A stretch of 64,000 bases of DNA from assembly GCA_031081675.1 (NCBI GenBank), contig JAVHLZ010000013.1, forward strand, positions 1-64,000. The letters are read 5' to 3'. Numbering within the stretch: position 1 is the stretch's first letter; every line of letters starts with the position of its first letter. The notes under the pieces were generated by a model. The model had not been told where the DNA came from. It did not search any database and saw only the letters and a program-made list of their open reading frames with translations. The stretch is from Armatimonadota bacterium. Its GTDB lineage: Bacteria > Sysuimicrobiota > Sysuimicrobiia > Sysuimicrobiales > Kaftiobacteriaceae. Positions 9,006 through 16,586 of the stretch are shown here, one piece after another. The position numbers were made by a program, and so were the translations under genes.

Positions 9006-9698
9006 TCAGAAGGCGTCCGGCCGGACGGCGCGGTAGACTGCCTTCAGGCGCTCGAGGGAGAACTCCGGCGACCGGCAGGCTTCGATGATCCGCTGCTCTT
9101 CGGCGGCCAGGCGCCGGGCCGCCTCGGGAACCAGCGCAGCCAGCTCCGCGGGAATCACCACCACCCCGTGCTGGTCGCCGTGCAGCAGGTCGCCGGGCTG
9201 GATCCACACGCCGCCCACCTTCACCGGCACCCCGAAGTCCACCAGGTGCACGTTGGCGTGGGAGACACAAACGTGGGCGGCACACAGCTGAAACCCCCGC
9301 GCGCGTACTTCGTCCAGGTCGCGCACGGCCCCGTCGGTTACCACGCCCACGCATCCCAAAGCCTGGTGGATGGTGGCCTGGACCTCCCCCCAGAACGCCC
9401 CCTGGCCCTGCGGACGGTCCAGGTCGTGCATGACGACCACCCTCGGCGCCGGCAGGCTCGACAGATAGTCCCACCAGGCGAAGGTGCTGATCCGGCGGTC
9501 GGGCGCGGCCGGGCGCTCCGCCCGGATGAGGGCGGTTACCGCATAGCCCACCACCGGACCCAGATCGGCGAACAGCGCCCGGATCCCGGGGGCCAGGTAG
9601 CCCGACTCCCGGGGACGGATGCGGAACGTTTCGACGGCATTGGCCACCGTGGGACTGGACAGCGCCCGCAGGGCGTCGATCTGGTCGGCAGACAACAT
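9006..9698 (-). CDS. RraA-like / HMG-CHA aldolase family protein
   Basis: The start chosen is ATG 9698 (230 aa) because AGGAGG lies 7 nt upstream; a longer frame to 9806 lacks an RBS. The protein has the RraA/class II pyruvate aldolase motifs TDGAVRDLDE and GDLLHGDQHGVVVIP, the latter holding the metal-binding Asp residues. The family includes 4-hydroxy-4-methyl-2-oxoglutarate aldolase, oxaloacetate decarboxylase and the RNase E inhibitor RraA. With the DG..RD aldolase signature intact, an aldolase/decarboxylase role on a 4-carboxy-2-oxo acid is more likely than RNase regulation. Substrate unknown. Confidence 0.8.
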   Translation of the reverse strand: MLSADQIDALRALSSPTVANAVETFRIRPRESGYLAPGIRALFADLGPVVGYAVTALIRAERPAAPDRRISTFAWWDYLSSLPAPRVVVMHDLDRPQGQGAFWGEVQATIHQALGCVGVVTDGAVRDLDEVRARGFQLCAAHVCVSHANVHLVDFGVPVKVGGVWIQPGDLLHGDQHGVVVIPAELAALVPEAARRLAAEEQRIIEACRSPEFSLERLKAVYRAVRPDAF

Positions 9699-9898
9699 GG
9701 GGGACCTCCTGCGCGATGGCGTCGGCAGAAAACCTTTGGACGCGGGCACCGCCGACTCCTGGAACGATTCCAGGCAGCCGGGAGACGCGGGAAGGCGCGG
9801 GCGCAAGCCGCAGCGTCAGTCAGAACCGGGCAGGCTCGCGGGGAGCTCGACGGGAACCATCCTCTGGAGTCGTGCGAGCCTGGGGAGGCGGTCTGATC

Positions 9899-11005
9899 GT
9901 GAAGGGCATGGGCGTGGCGGCGGCGCTGGTGCTGGCGCTGGCCGCACCGGTTGAAGCGTTTGTCGTGCAGACCGGCGATGTGGTGACCATCTCAACCAGC
10001 CTGGCCGACGACCTCTACGCCGCCGGCACGGCGGTGTCGGTCACCGGCACCGTGGATGGAGACGTGGTGGCGGCGGGACAGAGGGTGGAGGTCATCGGCC
10101 GTGTGACCGGCGGAGTGCTGGCCGCGGCCCGGGAGGTCCGCCTGGACGGGCAGGTGGGCCGCGCCGTGCGGGCGGTAGCTCAGACCATGTCTTTGACCGG
10201 GACGGTGGGCGCCGACGCTGTAGTGGCCGCGGCGACGGTGACCGTGACGGAGGGGACGAGGGTCGGGCGGGACCTGGTGGTCGCGGGTGAAGACATCCAG
10301 GTGGCCGGAGAGGTGAGCCGCTACCTGCGGGCGGCGGGGGGGACCGTCGTCGTCGCCGGCCGGGTCGGCAAGGGCCTGCGGGTGGACGCCCGGCGCCTGA
10401 CGATCATGCCCACCGCCGTGATCGGCGGCGACGTGCGCTATTCGGCGGACGCGGAGGCCGACATCAGACCCGGGGCGCGGATCAGCGGCTCGGTTCAGCG
10501 CGTTCCTCCCCCACCTCGCCGCCCGGTCCGGGTGCTGGGCCTGCCGGTTTGCCAGGCCCTGCGCGTGTGGGAGGGGCTGGGACTGCTGGTCCTGGGACTG
10601 GTGGCGGCGGTCGTCGCCCCGCAGGCGGTGCGAGACGGCGGGCGGGCGGCGATGCACAGGCTTCCGGCCAACCTGGCCGCGGGGGTGGCGCTGCTGGTCG
10701 TGATCCCCGTCCTCGCGATCGCGCTGGCCGTCTCCATCGTGGGGATCCCCCTGGCAGCCATCCTGGTCCTGCTGCTGGCGGCGGTCGCGTATGGAGCGCA
10801 GCCGGTGGTCGCTGCGGGCGTGGGGCAGGTGGTGCTGGCCCTGTTGCGGCGGACCCGGCCGCCGGCGCTGCCCCTGGCCGTGCTGCTGGGTACGGTGATC
10901 CTCACCGCGCTTTACGCCCTTCCCTACGGGTGGATCGTCCGCCTCACCGTGGCTGCGACTGGCGCAGGGACGGTGGGACTGGCGGCGTGGCGGGCGCGAC
11001 GCTGA
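9899..11005 (+). CDS. Bactofilin-like beta-helix protein with C-terminal membrane domain
   Basis: The start chosen is GTG 9899 (368 aa) with GGGGAGG about 9 nt upstream and a signal peptide right after it; the open frame extends upstream to 9716 but in low-complexity sequence. Residues 20 to about 180 consist of short repeats of the type GTVDGDVVAAG / GRVTGGVLAA / GTVGADAVVAA, the bactofilin/polymer-forming beta-helix pattern. The C-terminal half (from about residue 215) has four or five hydrophobic segments. Bactofilins are normally cytoplasmic filaments; with a signal peptide this helix would face the periplasm, so it may be a surface or periplasmic scaffold. Function unknown. Confidence 0.7.
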   Translation: MKGMGVAAALVLALAAPVEAFVVQTGDVVTISTSLADDLYAAGTAVSVTGTVDGDVVAAGQRVEVIGRVTGGVLAAAREVRLDGQVGRAVRAVAQTMSLTGTVGADAVVAAATVTVTEGTRVGRDLVVAGEDIQVAGEVSRYLRAAGGTVVVAGRVGKGLRVDARRLTIMPTAVIGGDVRYSADAEADIRPGARISGSVQRVPPPPRRPVRVLGLPVCQALRVWEGLGLLVLGLVAAVVAPQAVRDGGRAAMHRLPANLAAGVALLVVIPVLAIALAVSIVGIPLAAILVLLLAAVAYGAQPVVAAGVGQVVLALLRRTRPPALPLAVLLGTVILTALYALPYGWIVRLTVAATGAGTVGLAAWRARR

Positions 11006-11562
11006 CGGGGCCGACCGCGGAGCCGAGTCCGACCGCTCGCGCGCCTCCCGTCGCGGATTCCCTCCATCTTGTGACTTGCGTGAGATGGCGCCGGATTGAT
11101 TTGTTTGTAGGGTTGGCTACCTCATCGGGTGACTGTCACCGGTGCACGGCACAGTGAGCGCTCGCCCGGTCGACTTGCGGTCGGGCCGTCATGTCACCCG
11201 TTGTAGCGTCCCCTATACGTGTGACTTGCCCGATGCCCCCAGGGATGGTTTCTTAGCAGTTCCCTGACCCCGGAGAGTGACTGTCACCGTGTTGTCGCAT
11301 TCGAAGACCGAGCAGGCCCCCACTCCAGGATGGCCGTCACGTCGCCTCTTTGCGGGGTCCCCTCTTTCTGCGACTTGCCCTGGGCGAGCAAGAATAGTGT
11401 GTCAGGTGACTGTCACCTGTCACCTCACTGGCTCGAAGCGGTTGCGCCCCCTCGCCCGCACGGGAAGAGGGAATGCTGTGACGCCCTCTCCGCGGGCGCG
11501 GAGAAACCTGCGCCGGCAGGCTGAGCCTGGCACCGAGGGAGAGGGAAAAGCGGTGCCAGGAC
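11006..11562. other. 557-bp intergenic region with repeated palindromes
   Basis: No credible gene. The convergent flanking genes end here. It contains three copies of a GGTGACTGTCACC palindrome and four of a short GACTTGC motif, listed separately. Confidence 0.6.
11071..11424. repeat. Degenerate repeat array built on GGTGACTGTCACC
   Basis: The palindrome GGTGACTGTCACC occurs at 11128-11140 and 11405-11417, and as AGTGACTGTCACC at 11276-11288. A second motif, (T/C)GACTTGC, occurs at about 11072, 11171, 11222 and 11371. The pair (GACTTGC, then 56-57 bp, then palindrome) recurs with a period of about 150 bp in the first two units; in the third the distance is 34 bp. The inverted repeats would form short hairpins. 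This looks like a decayed REP/MITE cluster, or a multi-site operator. Confidence 0.55.
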
Positions 11563-11967
11563 TCAGGGGCGGCCGCGGGCGCGCTCGCGGGCATCTGCGG
11601 CGCGCTCCAGACCCTCCGTCGAGCGTCCCTCGGACATCACGGCCGCGACGGCCTTACCCAGTTCGCCGGGGTGGATGCCCAGCGCGCGGGCGATCTCGCC
11701 GAAGCCGAGACCTCCGTCCCGCATGGTGAGGATCTGGTCCACGCTGCGGCCCGACAGGACCGCCAGGTGGAGCACGATGATGATCTCGCCCCAGCCCATC
11801 CCGGCAGTGCGCATTTTCTGAACGAGGCCTTCAAGGTCGTCAAACGCCGTCCCGTAAACTGCGTTGATGCGCTGCAGGATCAGGGTCTCTCCGGGGTTCT
11901 GAGGGAAAGCCGGCGTCGCCGTCGCCAGCGCCACCACGATGGCCGCCGCGCACGCCACCATGCGCAT
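11563..11967 (-). CDS. Small exported protein of unknown function
   Basis: The start chosen is ATG 11967 (134 aa), with GGGAGGTGG upstream; the frame is open to 12066 but that extension overlaps the stop of the dehydrogenase gene. A signal peptide (MRMVACAAAIVVALATATPAF) is followed by a helical domain of about 85 residues with the pattern GMGWGEIIIVLHLA and GGLGFGEIARALGI. This repeated G-x-G-E-I pattern is seen in small secreted proteins of unknown function in several high-GC bacteria. The Arg-rich C-terminus is polar. No enzymatic motif. Confidence 0.6.
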   Translation of the reverse strand: MRMVACAAAIVVALATATPAFPQNPGETLILQRINAVYGTAFDDLEGLVQKMRTAGMGWGEIIIVLHLAVLSGRSVDQILTMRDGGLGFGEIARALGIHPGELGKAVAAVMSEGRSTEGLERAADARERARGRP

Positions 11968-12059
11968 CGAGACCACCTCCCGCGCGTGATATCTGACAAC
12001 CCCGACAACCCAAATACCAGAACGCGCTGTGGCTCGCAAGCGGTTCCACGCGGACCGCC

Positions 12060-14966
12060 TCAACACTGCACCCCCAGCGCGTCGGCCAGCAGTTCCACCA
12101 GGTGCACGGCCCGCCGGCCGGCCCCGTGGGCGATCTGCTGACGGCAGGACACGCCCATGGCCACCACCGGGACCTCAGGCGGCAGAGCGCGCACCGCCGG
12201 CAGCAGGCGGCGTTCGCCGATCGCCAGGGACAGCTCGTAGTGCTCCCGCTCAAAGCCGAAGGAACCGGCCATGCCGCAGCAGCCGGAGTCCACCTCCTCC
12301 ACCTGGAATCCGGCGGCGCGCAGCACCTCTCGCGCCGGCCGGGTCCCCACCAGCGCCTTCTGGTGACAGTGGCCGTGCAGCAGGATCTTGCCCGGCGCGA
12401 GCCCGTTGGATTCTGCCGCGGATCCAGGCCACCCGTGCGCCTGAATGTGACCATGGAGGAACTCGTCTATCAGGACCGCGCGGCGCGCCACCGGGGCCGC
12501 CTGCTCCCCCGGGACCAGGTCGGGAATCTCGTCGCGGAACGTCAGCAGGCAGGAGGGCTCGCATCCGACGATGGGCACGCCCTCCGCCGCGTACGGCGCC
12601 AGACGGCGCAGATTCTCCCGGGCCCGGGCGCGGGCCGCCTCCAGCAGGCCCTTGCTGATCATCGGCCGCCCGCAGCAGGTCACCTCCGGCACCTCCACCC
12701 GGTACCCCAGGCGCTCGAGTATGCCCACGGCGGCGCGACCGACCTCCGGGTAGTGATAGCGCATGAACGTATCGGCGAACAGGACCACCCGGGGCCGGTC
12801 GGCCACGGCGGTTGTGCGCCGCGCGTTCCGTCGCCACCAGGCGTCAAACGTCGGCCGGGCAAACGGCGGCAGCGGCCGGCGACGGTCAATACCCCCCAGC
12901 CGATCCAGAAGCCATCGCGTGGGCGCGGCCTGCACGACCCACGTGGACGCCGGCGCGGCCTTCGCCCCCAGCCGGCTCAGATGGTGGATGTGGGCGAACA
13001 GCCGGGCCCGCAGCGGGATCCCGTGGACCCGGTAGTGGTGGGCCAGAACCTCGGCTTTGAGGCGGGCCATGTCCACGGTGGCCGGGCACTCGGCCCGACA
13101 CCCCTTGCACTCCAGGCACAGGTCCAGTGCCTCGTACAGCGCCCGACCGGTGAGCTCTGCCGGGGGCAGCAGTCCCGACAGGATCGCCCGCAGCAGGTTG
13201 GCCCGGCCGCGGGTGGAGTGCATCTCCTCCCGGGTGACCATGAACGACGGGCACATGGTACCCGCGTCCAGCTTGCGGCACGCGCCCACGCCACTGCACA
13301 TCTCCACGGCCCGGGCGAACCCGCCGTCCCGGCTCCAGTCAAACGTGGTGGGCACCTCCCGCGTGCGGTACCCGGGTCCATAGCGCAGATTCTCGGTCAT
13401 GGGCGGGGCGTCCACGATCTTGCCGGGGTTGAGCAGGCCGTGGGGGTCGAAGGCGCGCTTGATGCGCCGGAAGACGCCATAGACCACCGGGCCGTAGTAC
13501 CGCTCCAAGAACCACGAGCGCACGAGACCGTCCCCGTGCTCACCCGAAAACGCCCCGCCGAACTCCAGGACGAGCTCGCCCACCTCCTCGGCGATGGCGC
13601 GCATGGTGGCAATCTCCCGGGCGTCCTTCAGGCTCACGTAGGGTCGCACGTGCAGGCAGCCCACGCTGGCGTGGGCGTAGATCGCCGCCCGCACTCCGTG
13701 GCGTTCCAGGATCCCCATCACGCGGCGGATGTACGGCGCCAGGCGTTCCGGCGGGACCGCCGTGTCCTCGACGAAGGTGATGGGCTTGCTGTCGCCGCGG
13801 ATACCCTGCAGCAACCCCTGGCCCGCCTTGCGCACCTGCCAGATGTTGTCCTGGGCGGCGGGGTCCTCCGCCCGCACCACCGCGTAGGCTCCCCGCACCC
13901 CCGCCAGCGCCGCCTCCAGGGCACTCAGGCGGTCCCGGACCTCATCGGGGTGGTCGCCGGAAAACTCCACCACCAGCAGCGCCGCCGGGTCGCCGCGGAC
14001 AAAGGTCATGCGCCGGGCGTATTCCAGCTGCGCCCGGGTCATCTCCAGGACCTGGCGGTCGATCAGTTCCACCGCCGACGGGCGAAGGGGCAGGATGGCC
14101 GGTACCGCCTCCAGGGCCGCCAGCAGGTCGTCGAAGTGCACCACCGCCACCGCGGCGCAGGGCGGCCGGGGCACCAGGCGCACGGTGGCTTCGGCAACCA
14201 CCCCCAGGGTGCCCTCGGACCCGACCAGCAGGCGCGAGAGGTTGAACGGGCGCTCCAGCAGCTCCGGCAGGTTGTAGCCCGCGACCCGCCGCAGCAACCG
14301 CGGATAGCGCCGGGCGATCTCCTCCCGGTGCGCATCCACCTCGTCCAGCACGACCCGATACAGTTCCCCTCCGCGGGTGCGCTCCTCCCGCCGGGCCCGC
14401 AGCGCGGCGTCATCCAGGGGGCCGGTGGCCAGCTCGGCGCCGTCCCACAGCAGCACCCGGAGAGCGACCACGTGGTCCACCATCTTGCCGTAGACCACCG
14501 AGCGCATCCCCGCCGAGTTGTTGCCGATCATTCCCCCCAGGGTGGCCCGGTTGCTGGTGGCGGTATCCGGGCCCAGGCGCAGGCCGTAGGCGGCCGCAGC
14601 CGCGTTGAGGGCGTCCTGCACGACACCGGGCTGTACCCGCGCCAGGCGCGCCGACGGATCGATCTCCAGGATGCGGTCCATCCACCGGGAGCAGTCGATC
14701 ACCACCGCCCGCCCGATGGCCTGGCCCGCCAGGCTGGTGCCCGCGCCCCGGGGGAGGACAGGCACGCCCTCCTCCGCGCACAGGCGCAGGGTAGTCGCCA
14801 CGTCGTCGGCGTCGCGGGGAATCACCACCCCCAGCGGCAGGACCTGGTAGATGCTGGCGTCGGTGCTGTACAGGACGCGGGTGACCTGGTCGAAACGCAC
14901 CTCGCCCCGGACGGCGCGGGCCAGGTGGCGGGCCAGGCGCTGGAGACGGTCGGCGTCCTCGGTCAC
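12060..14966 (-). CDS. FAD-linked oxidase / Fe-S protein, GlcD-GlcF (YdiJ/Dld-type) fusion
   Basis: A 968-aa cytoplasmic flavo-iron-sulfur oxidoreductase. The N-terminal FAD-binding_4 domain (PRGAGTSLAGQAIG, ATLGGMIGNNSAGMRS) is followed by the FAD-oxidase C-terminal domain (GSEGTLGVV, SGEHGDGLVRSWF). After about residue 540 come two 4Fe-4S cysteine clusters (CSGVGACRKLDAGTMCPS and CLECKGCRAECP) and two CCG domains (TCCGRPMISKG, DSGCCGMAGSFGFE). This is the architecture of E. coli YdiJ and of Fe-S D-lactate or D-2-hydroxyglutarate dehydrogenases, and the length is near YdiJ (about 1018 aa). The likely reaction is oxidation of a D-2-hydroxyacid feeding electrons to quinone or another carrier. 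GTG start with GAGGGG upstream; the acetamidase gene lies 90 bp upstream. Confidence 0.88.
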   Translation of the reverse strand: MTEDADRLQRLARHLARAVRGEVRFDQVTRVLYSTDASIYQVLPLGVVIPRDADDVATTLRLCAEEGVPVLPRGAGTSLAGQAIGRAVVIDCSRWMDRILEIDPSARLARVQPGVVQDALNAAAAAYGLRLGPDTATSNRATLGGMIGNNSAGMRSVVYGKMVDHVVALRVLLWDGAELATGPLDDAALRARREERTRGGELYRVVLDEVDAHREEIARRYPRLLRRVAGYNLPELLERPFNLSRLLVGSEGTLGVVAEATVRLVPRPPCAAVAVVHFDDLLAALEAVPAILPLRPSAVELIDRQVLEMTRAQLEYARRMTFVRGDPAALLVVEFSGDHPDEVRDRLSALEAALAGVRGAYAVVRAEDPAAQDNIWQVRKAGQGLLQGIRGDSKPITFVEDTAVPPERLAPYIRRVMGILERHGVRAAIYAHASVGCLHVRPYVSLKDAREIATMRAIAEEVGELVLEFGGAFSGEHGDGLVRSWFLERYYGPVVYGVFRRIKRAFDPHGLLNPGKIVDAPPMTENLRYGPGYRTREVPTTFDWSRDGGFARAVEMCSGVGACRKLDAGTMCPSFMVTREEMHSTRGRANLLRAILSGLLPPAELTGRALYEALDLCLECKGCRAECPATVDMARLKAEVLAHHYRVHGIPLRARLFAHIHHLSRLGAKAAPASTWVVQAAPTRWLLDRLGGIDRRRPLPPFARPTFDAWWRRNARRTTAVADRPRVVLFADTFMRYHYPEVGRAAVGILERLGYRVEVPEVTCCGRPMISKGLLEAARARARENLRRLAPYAAEGVPIVGCEPSCLLTFRDEIPDLVPGEQAAPVARRAVLIDEFLHGHIQAHGWPGSAAESNGLAPGKILLHGHCHQKALVGTRPAREVLRAAGFQVEEVDSGCCGMAGSFGFEREHYELSLAIGERRLLPAVRALPPEVPVVAMGVSCRQQIAHGAGRRAVHLVELLADALGVQC

Positions 14967-14988
14967 CGCACGAGACCCCTCACACCCT

Positions 14989-15005
14989 CGCCCCGAGCCG
15001 GGGCG
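14989..15005 (-). terminator. Hairpin between acetamidase and FAD-oxidase genes
   Basis: Perfect 7-bp GC stem (CGCCCCG/CGGGGCG) with a 3-nt loop, in the 90-bp gap downstream of the acetamidase stop. There is no T-tract, so it may be an attenuator or processing site rather than a full terminator. Confidence 0.35.
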
Positions 15006-15056
15006 TCGCTGGCGCCGACGACGGCCTGGGAAGGGACCACCGCTCGGGCATCGGTC

Positions 15057-15989
15057 CTATGCAAACAGGGCCTGCGGGAGGTAGGCTGTGACGATCCAGT
15101 TGGGCTTGTCCACCACCTCGCTGATCTTCAGGTCCACGGCCACGCTGCACAAGACGTAGGCGTCTTCCGGCGTCAGGTGGTGCGTCCGGGTCAGGTAGCC
15201 GATCATGTGGCGGACGGCCTTACGGGCGGCCTCCATCAGGTCCGGCGAGATGCCGGTGGTGGCATAGTAGCCCCGCTCGTCGTACCTGCGGGTCAGGGGG
15301 CCCGGGGTCATGAACTGCGGTTCCGGAACGGAGACGTTGGGGCGGGCCCACAGGCGTACCGCGACATGCATGGGGGCCTCAATGCCCGTCACGCAGACCT
15401 CGCCGTCGCCCTGGGCGGCGTGGCAGTCCCCGCAGGAGAACAGCGCTCCCTCCACCTGGACCGGCAGCAGCAGCCGCGTCCCCCGGGTCAGGTGGCGGAT
15501 GTCCATGTTGCCGCCGAACTTCCCCGGCGGCATCACCGGGTGCTCTCCGGGCTCGGCCGGCGCGACGCCCATGGTGCCGCAGAAGGGATCCAGAGGGATG
15601 CGGATCTTCTCGTGCAGGGTGGTGTGGTCGCCGGCCGACAGGTCCCAGATGCGCAGATACGGCTTGGTGAACTCCTCCTCCAGCAGGCCGAAGCCGGGGA
15701 TGATGCCGGTCCAGCCCCAGCCCTTGGGGTGCAGGTCCAGGATCTCCACCTCCAGCGTGTCGCCGGGTCGGGCGCCTTTGACAAACACCGGCCCGCCCAG
15801 GGGGTAGATCCGACTCCAGTCCAGCCGCGTCAGGTCGTCGGCGGTGGACTGGGGGGTGATCTGGTTGTCGGTGACCTCGCGCAGATCAAAGACCACCGTG
15901 TCGCCGGAAGACACCTCCAGCGCGGGAGGCAGGCGGTTGTTCCACGCGTAGTGCACCTTGTCCGAGGGCAGGAAATGAGTTCGGCCCAT
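15057..15989 (-). CDS. Acetamidase/formamidase family protein
   Basis: A 310-aa protein of the FmdA/AmdA family, which hydrolyses formamide or short amides to ammonia and the acid. Signatures are GGPVFVKGARPGDTLEVEI, the metal-associated SCGDCHAAQGDGEVC block and the C-terminal SVAVDLKISEVVD segment. The ATG at 15989 is preferred to a GTG at 16004 because GGAGGTGAG sits at the right distance. Length matches bacterial acetamidases (300-320 aa). It precedes the FAD-oxidase gene on the same strand. Some homologues act in amide-nitrogen scavenging; the substrate here is not known. Confidence 0.9.
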   Translation of the reverse strand: MGRTHFLPSDKVHYAWNNRLPPALEVSSGDTVVFDLREVTDNQITPQSTADDLTRLDWSRIYPLGGPVFVKGARPGDTLEVEILDLHPKGWGWTGIIPGFGLLEEEFTKPYLRIWDLSAGDHTTLHEKIRIPLDPFCGTMGVAPAEPGEHPVMPPGKFGGNMDIRHLTRGTRLLLPVQVEGALFSCGDCHAAQGDGEVCVTGIEAPMHVAVRLWARPNVSVPEPQFMTPGPLTRRYDERGYYATTGISPDLMEAARKAVRHMIGYLTRTHHLTPEDAYVLCSVAVDLKISEVVDKPNWIVTAYLPQALFA

Positions 15990-16084
15990 GGCGCTCACCT
16001 CCACCGTGCGGATTCACCCCGGAGATCGCAGGTCCACTTCGGCGGGGCCGGACCGGTCCCTCCGTCGGGCCTGCTGGTCCAGAC

Positions 16085-16549
16085 CTACTCCTCCGTCACC
16101 TCCCAGGCGTGCTCGATGGCGACGCAGCCCCGCAGCGTCTGGGCCACCGGGCAGCCGCGCTCGAACACCGGCAGGATGCGCTCCACCTGTTCGCGCTGGC
16201 CGGCTGGAATCTTGAGATGGTACCTCACCCGGATGCGGGTCACTTTGAGCACGCCCTCGGGGGCTTCCACGGTCCCTTCGGCCTCGGTCCACAGCCTGTC
16301 GGGGTAGCTGGGTATCCCGCGCGCCTCCAGCGCGCCGGCCAGGGTGCCGGTCAGTCAGCCGGCGGCGGCGGCCACCAGGTAGTCCAGCGTCGAGGGCAGG
16401 GGCTCGTCGGGAGAGATCTTGTAGAAGGACGCCACCTCCGAGTGGACGCCGAAGACGATAGGCTGGTCAAAGGGCGCCACGTAGGCGCGCCGGCGGGGGC
16501 GCCTGTCCTGGTAGACCCTGACACGGGCGGTGTAGACCGGCTCGGCCAT
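16085..16549 (-). CDS. OsmC-like selenoprotein (in-frame UGA = Sec65)
   Basis: A 154-aa OsmC/Ohr-type peroxidase that is read through only if the TGA at complement(16355-16357) is decoded as selenocysteine. The N-terminal part (residues 1-64, ending STLDYLVAAAAG) and the C-terminal part (LTGTLAGALEARGIP to the GCPVAQTLRGC block) are in one frame with no other stop. The UGA falls exactly where OsmC proteins carry the peroxidatic Cys; the second family Cys is present as Cys133 in ERGCPVAQ. OsmC proteins reduce organic hydroperoxides with thiols in the cytoplasm, and Sec-containing OsmC-like proteins are a known selenoprotein family. GGAGGTG lies 7 nt before the ATG. A SECIS-like hairpin follows the UGA. 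Standard gene calling would split this into two ORFs of about 60 aa. Confidence 0.85.
16319..16335 (-). promoter_or_regulatory. Candidate bacterial SECIS hairpin of the OsmC-like gene
   Basis: Reading the minus strand, 19 nt after the UGA begins a perfect 6-bp stem GCGCGC/GCGCGC with the 5-nt loop TGGAG (G at loop position 2). Two further C-G pairs follow beyond one mismatch at the base. The UGA-to-loop distance is 25 nt, inside the range known for SelB-binding bacterial SECIS elements. Confidence 0.6.
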
Positions 16550-16550
16550 C

Positions 16551-16580
16551 GGACACCTCCGAGCGGGTTCCTTATAGAAT
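16551..16580 (+). promoter_or_regulatory. Possible promoter giving a leaderless mRNA
   Basis: TAGAAT (16575-16580) stands 6 nt before the GTG start at 16587 with no RBS between, as expected for a -10 box of a leaderless transcript. A weak -35-like GGACAC lies at 16551-16556 with 18 bp spacing. It sits in the 37-bp divergent gap with the selenoprotein gene. Confidence 0.35.
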
Positions 16581-16586
16581 GGGCGT

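Noticed and set aside
11128-11417. GGTGACTGTCACC copies as a CRISPR array
   Set aside because: Repeats are only 13 bp, spacers are unequal (about 136 and 117 bp) and no cas genes are present.
12060-12066. Possible Sec read-through at the TGA that ends the FAD/Fe-S protein (after Cys)
   Set aside because: The codons after the TGA do not continue any CCG or other domain; the protein is already full length and ends normally.
12102-16307. A 1401-codon open frame on the plus strand and other very long antisense frames (e.g. 3229-5355, 42995-45325)
   Set aside because: High G+C leaves few stops in antisense frames. These lie opposite genes with clear families and have low-complexity Arg/Gly/Pro/His content and no domains.
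16355-16357. In-frame TGA of the OsmC-like gene as a nonsense mutation or pseudogene
   Set aside because: The stop is exactly at the reactive residue, both sides keep the frame and conserved blocks, a hairpin follows, and a second redox gene shows the same pattern.
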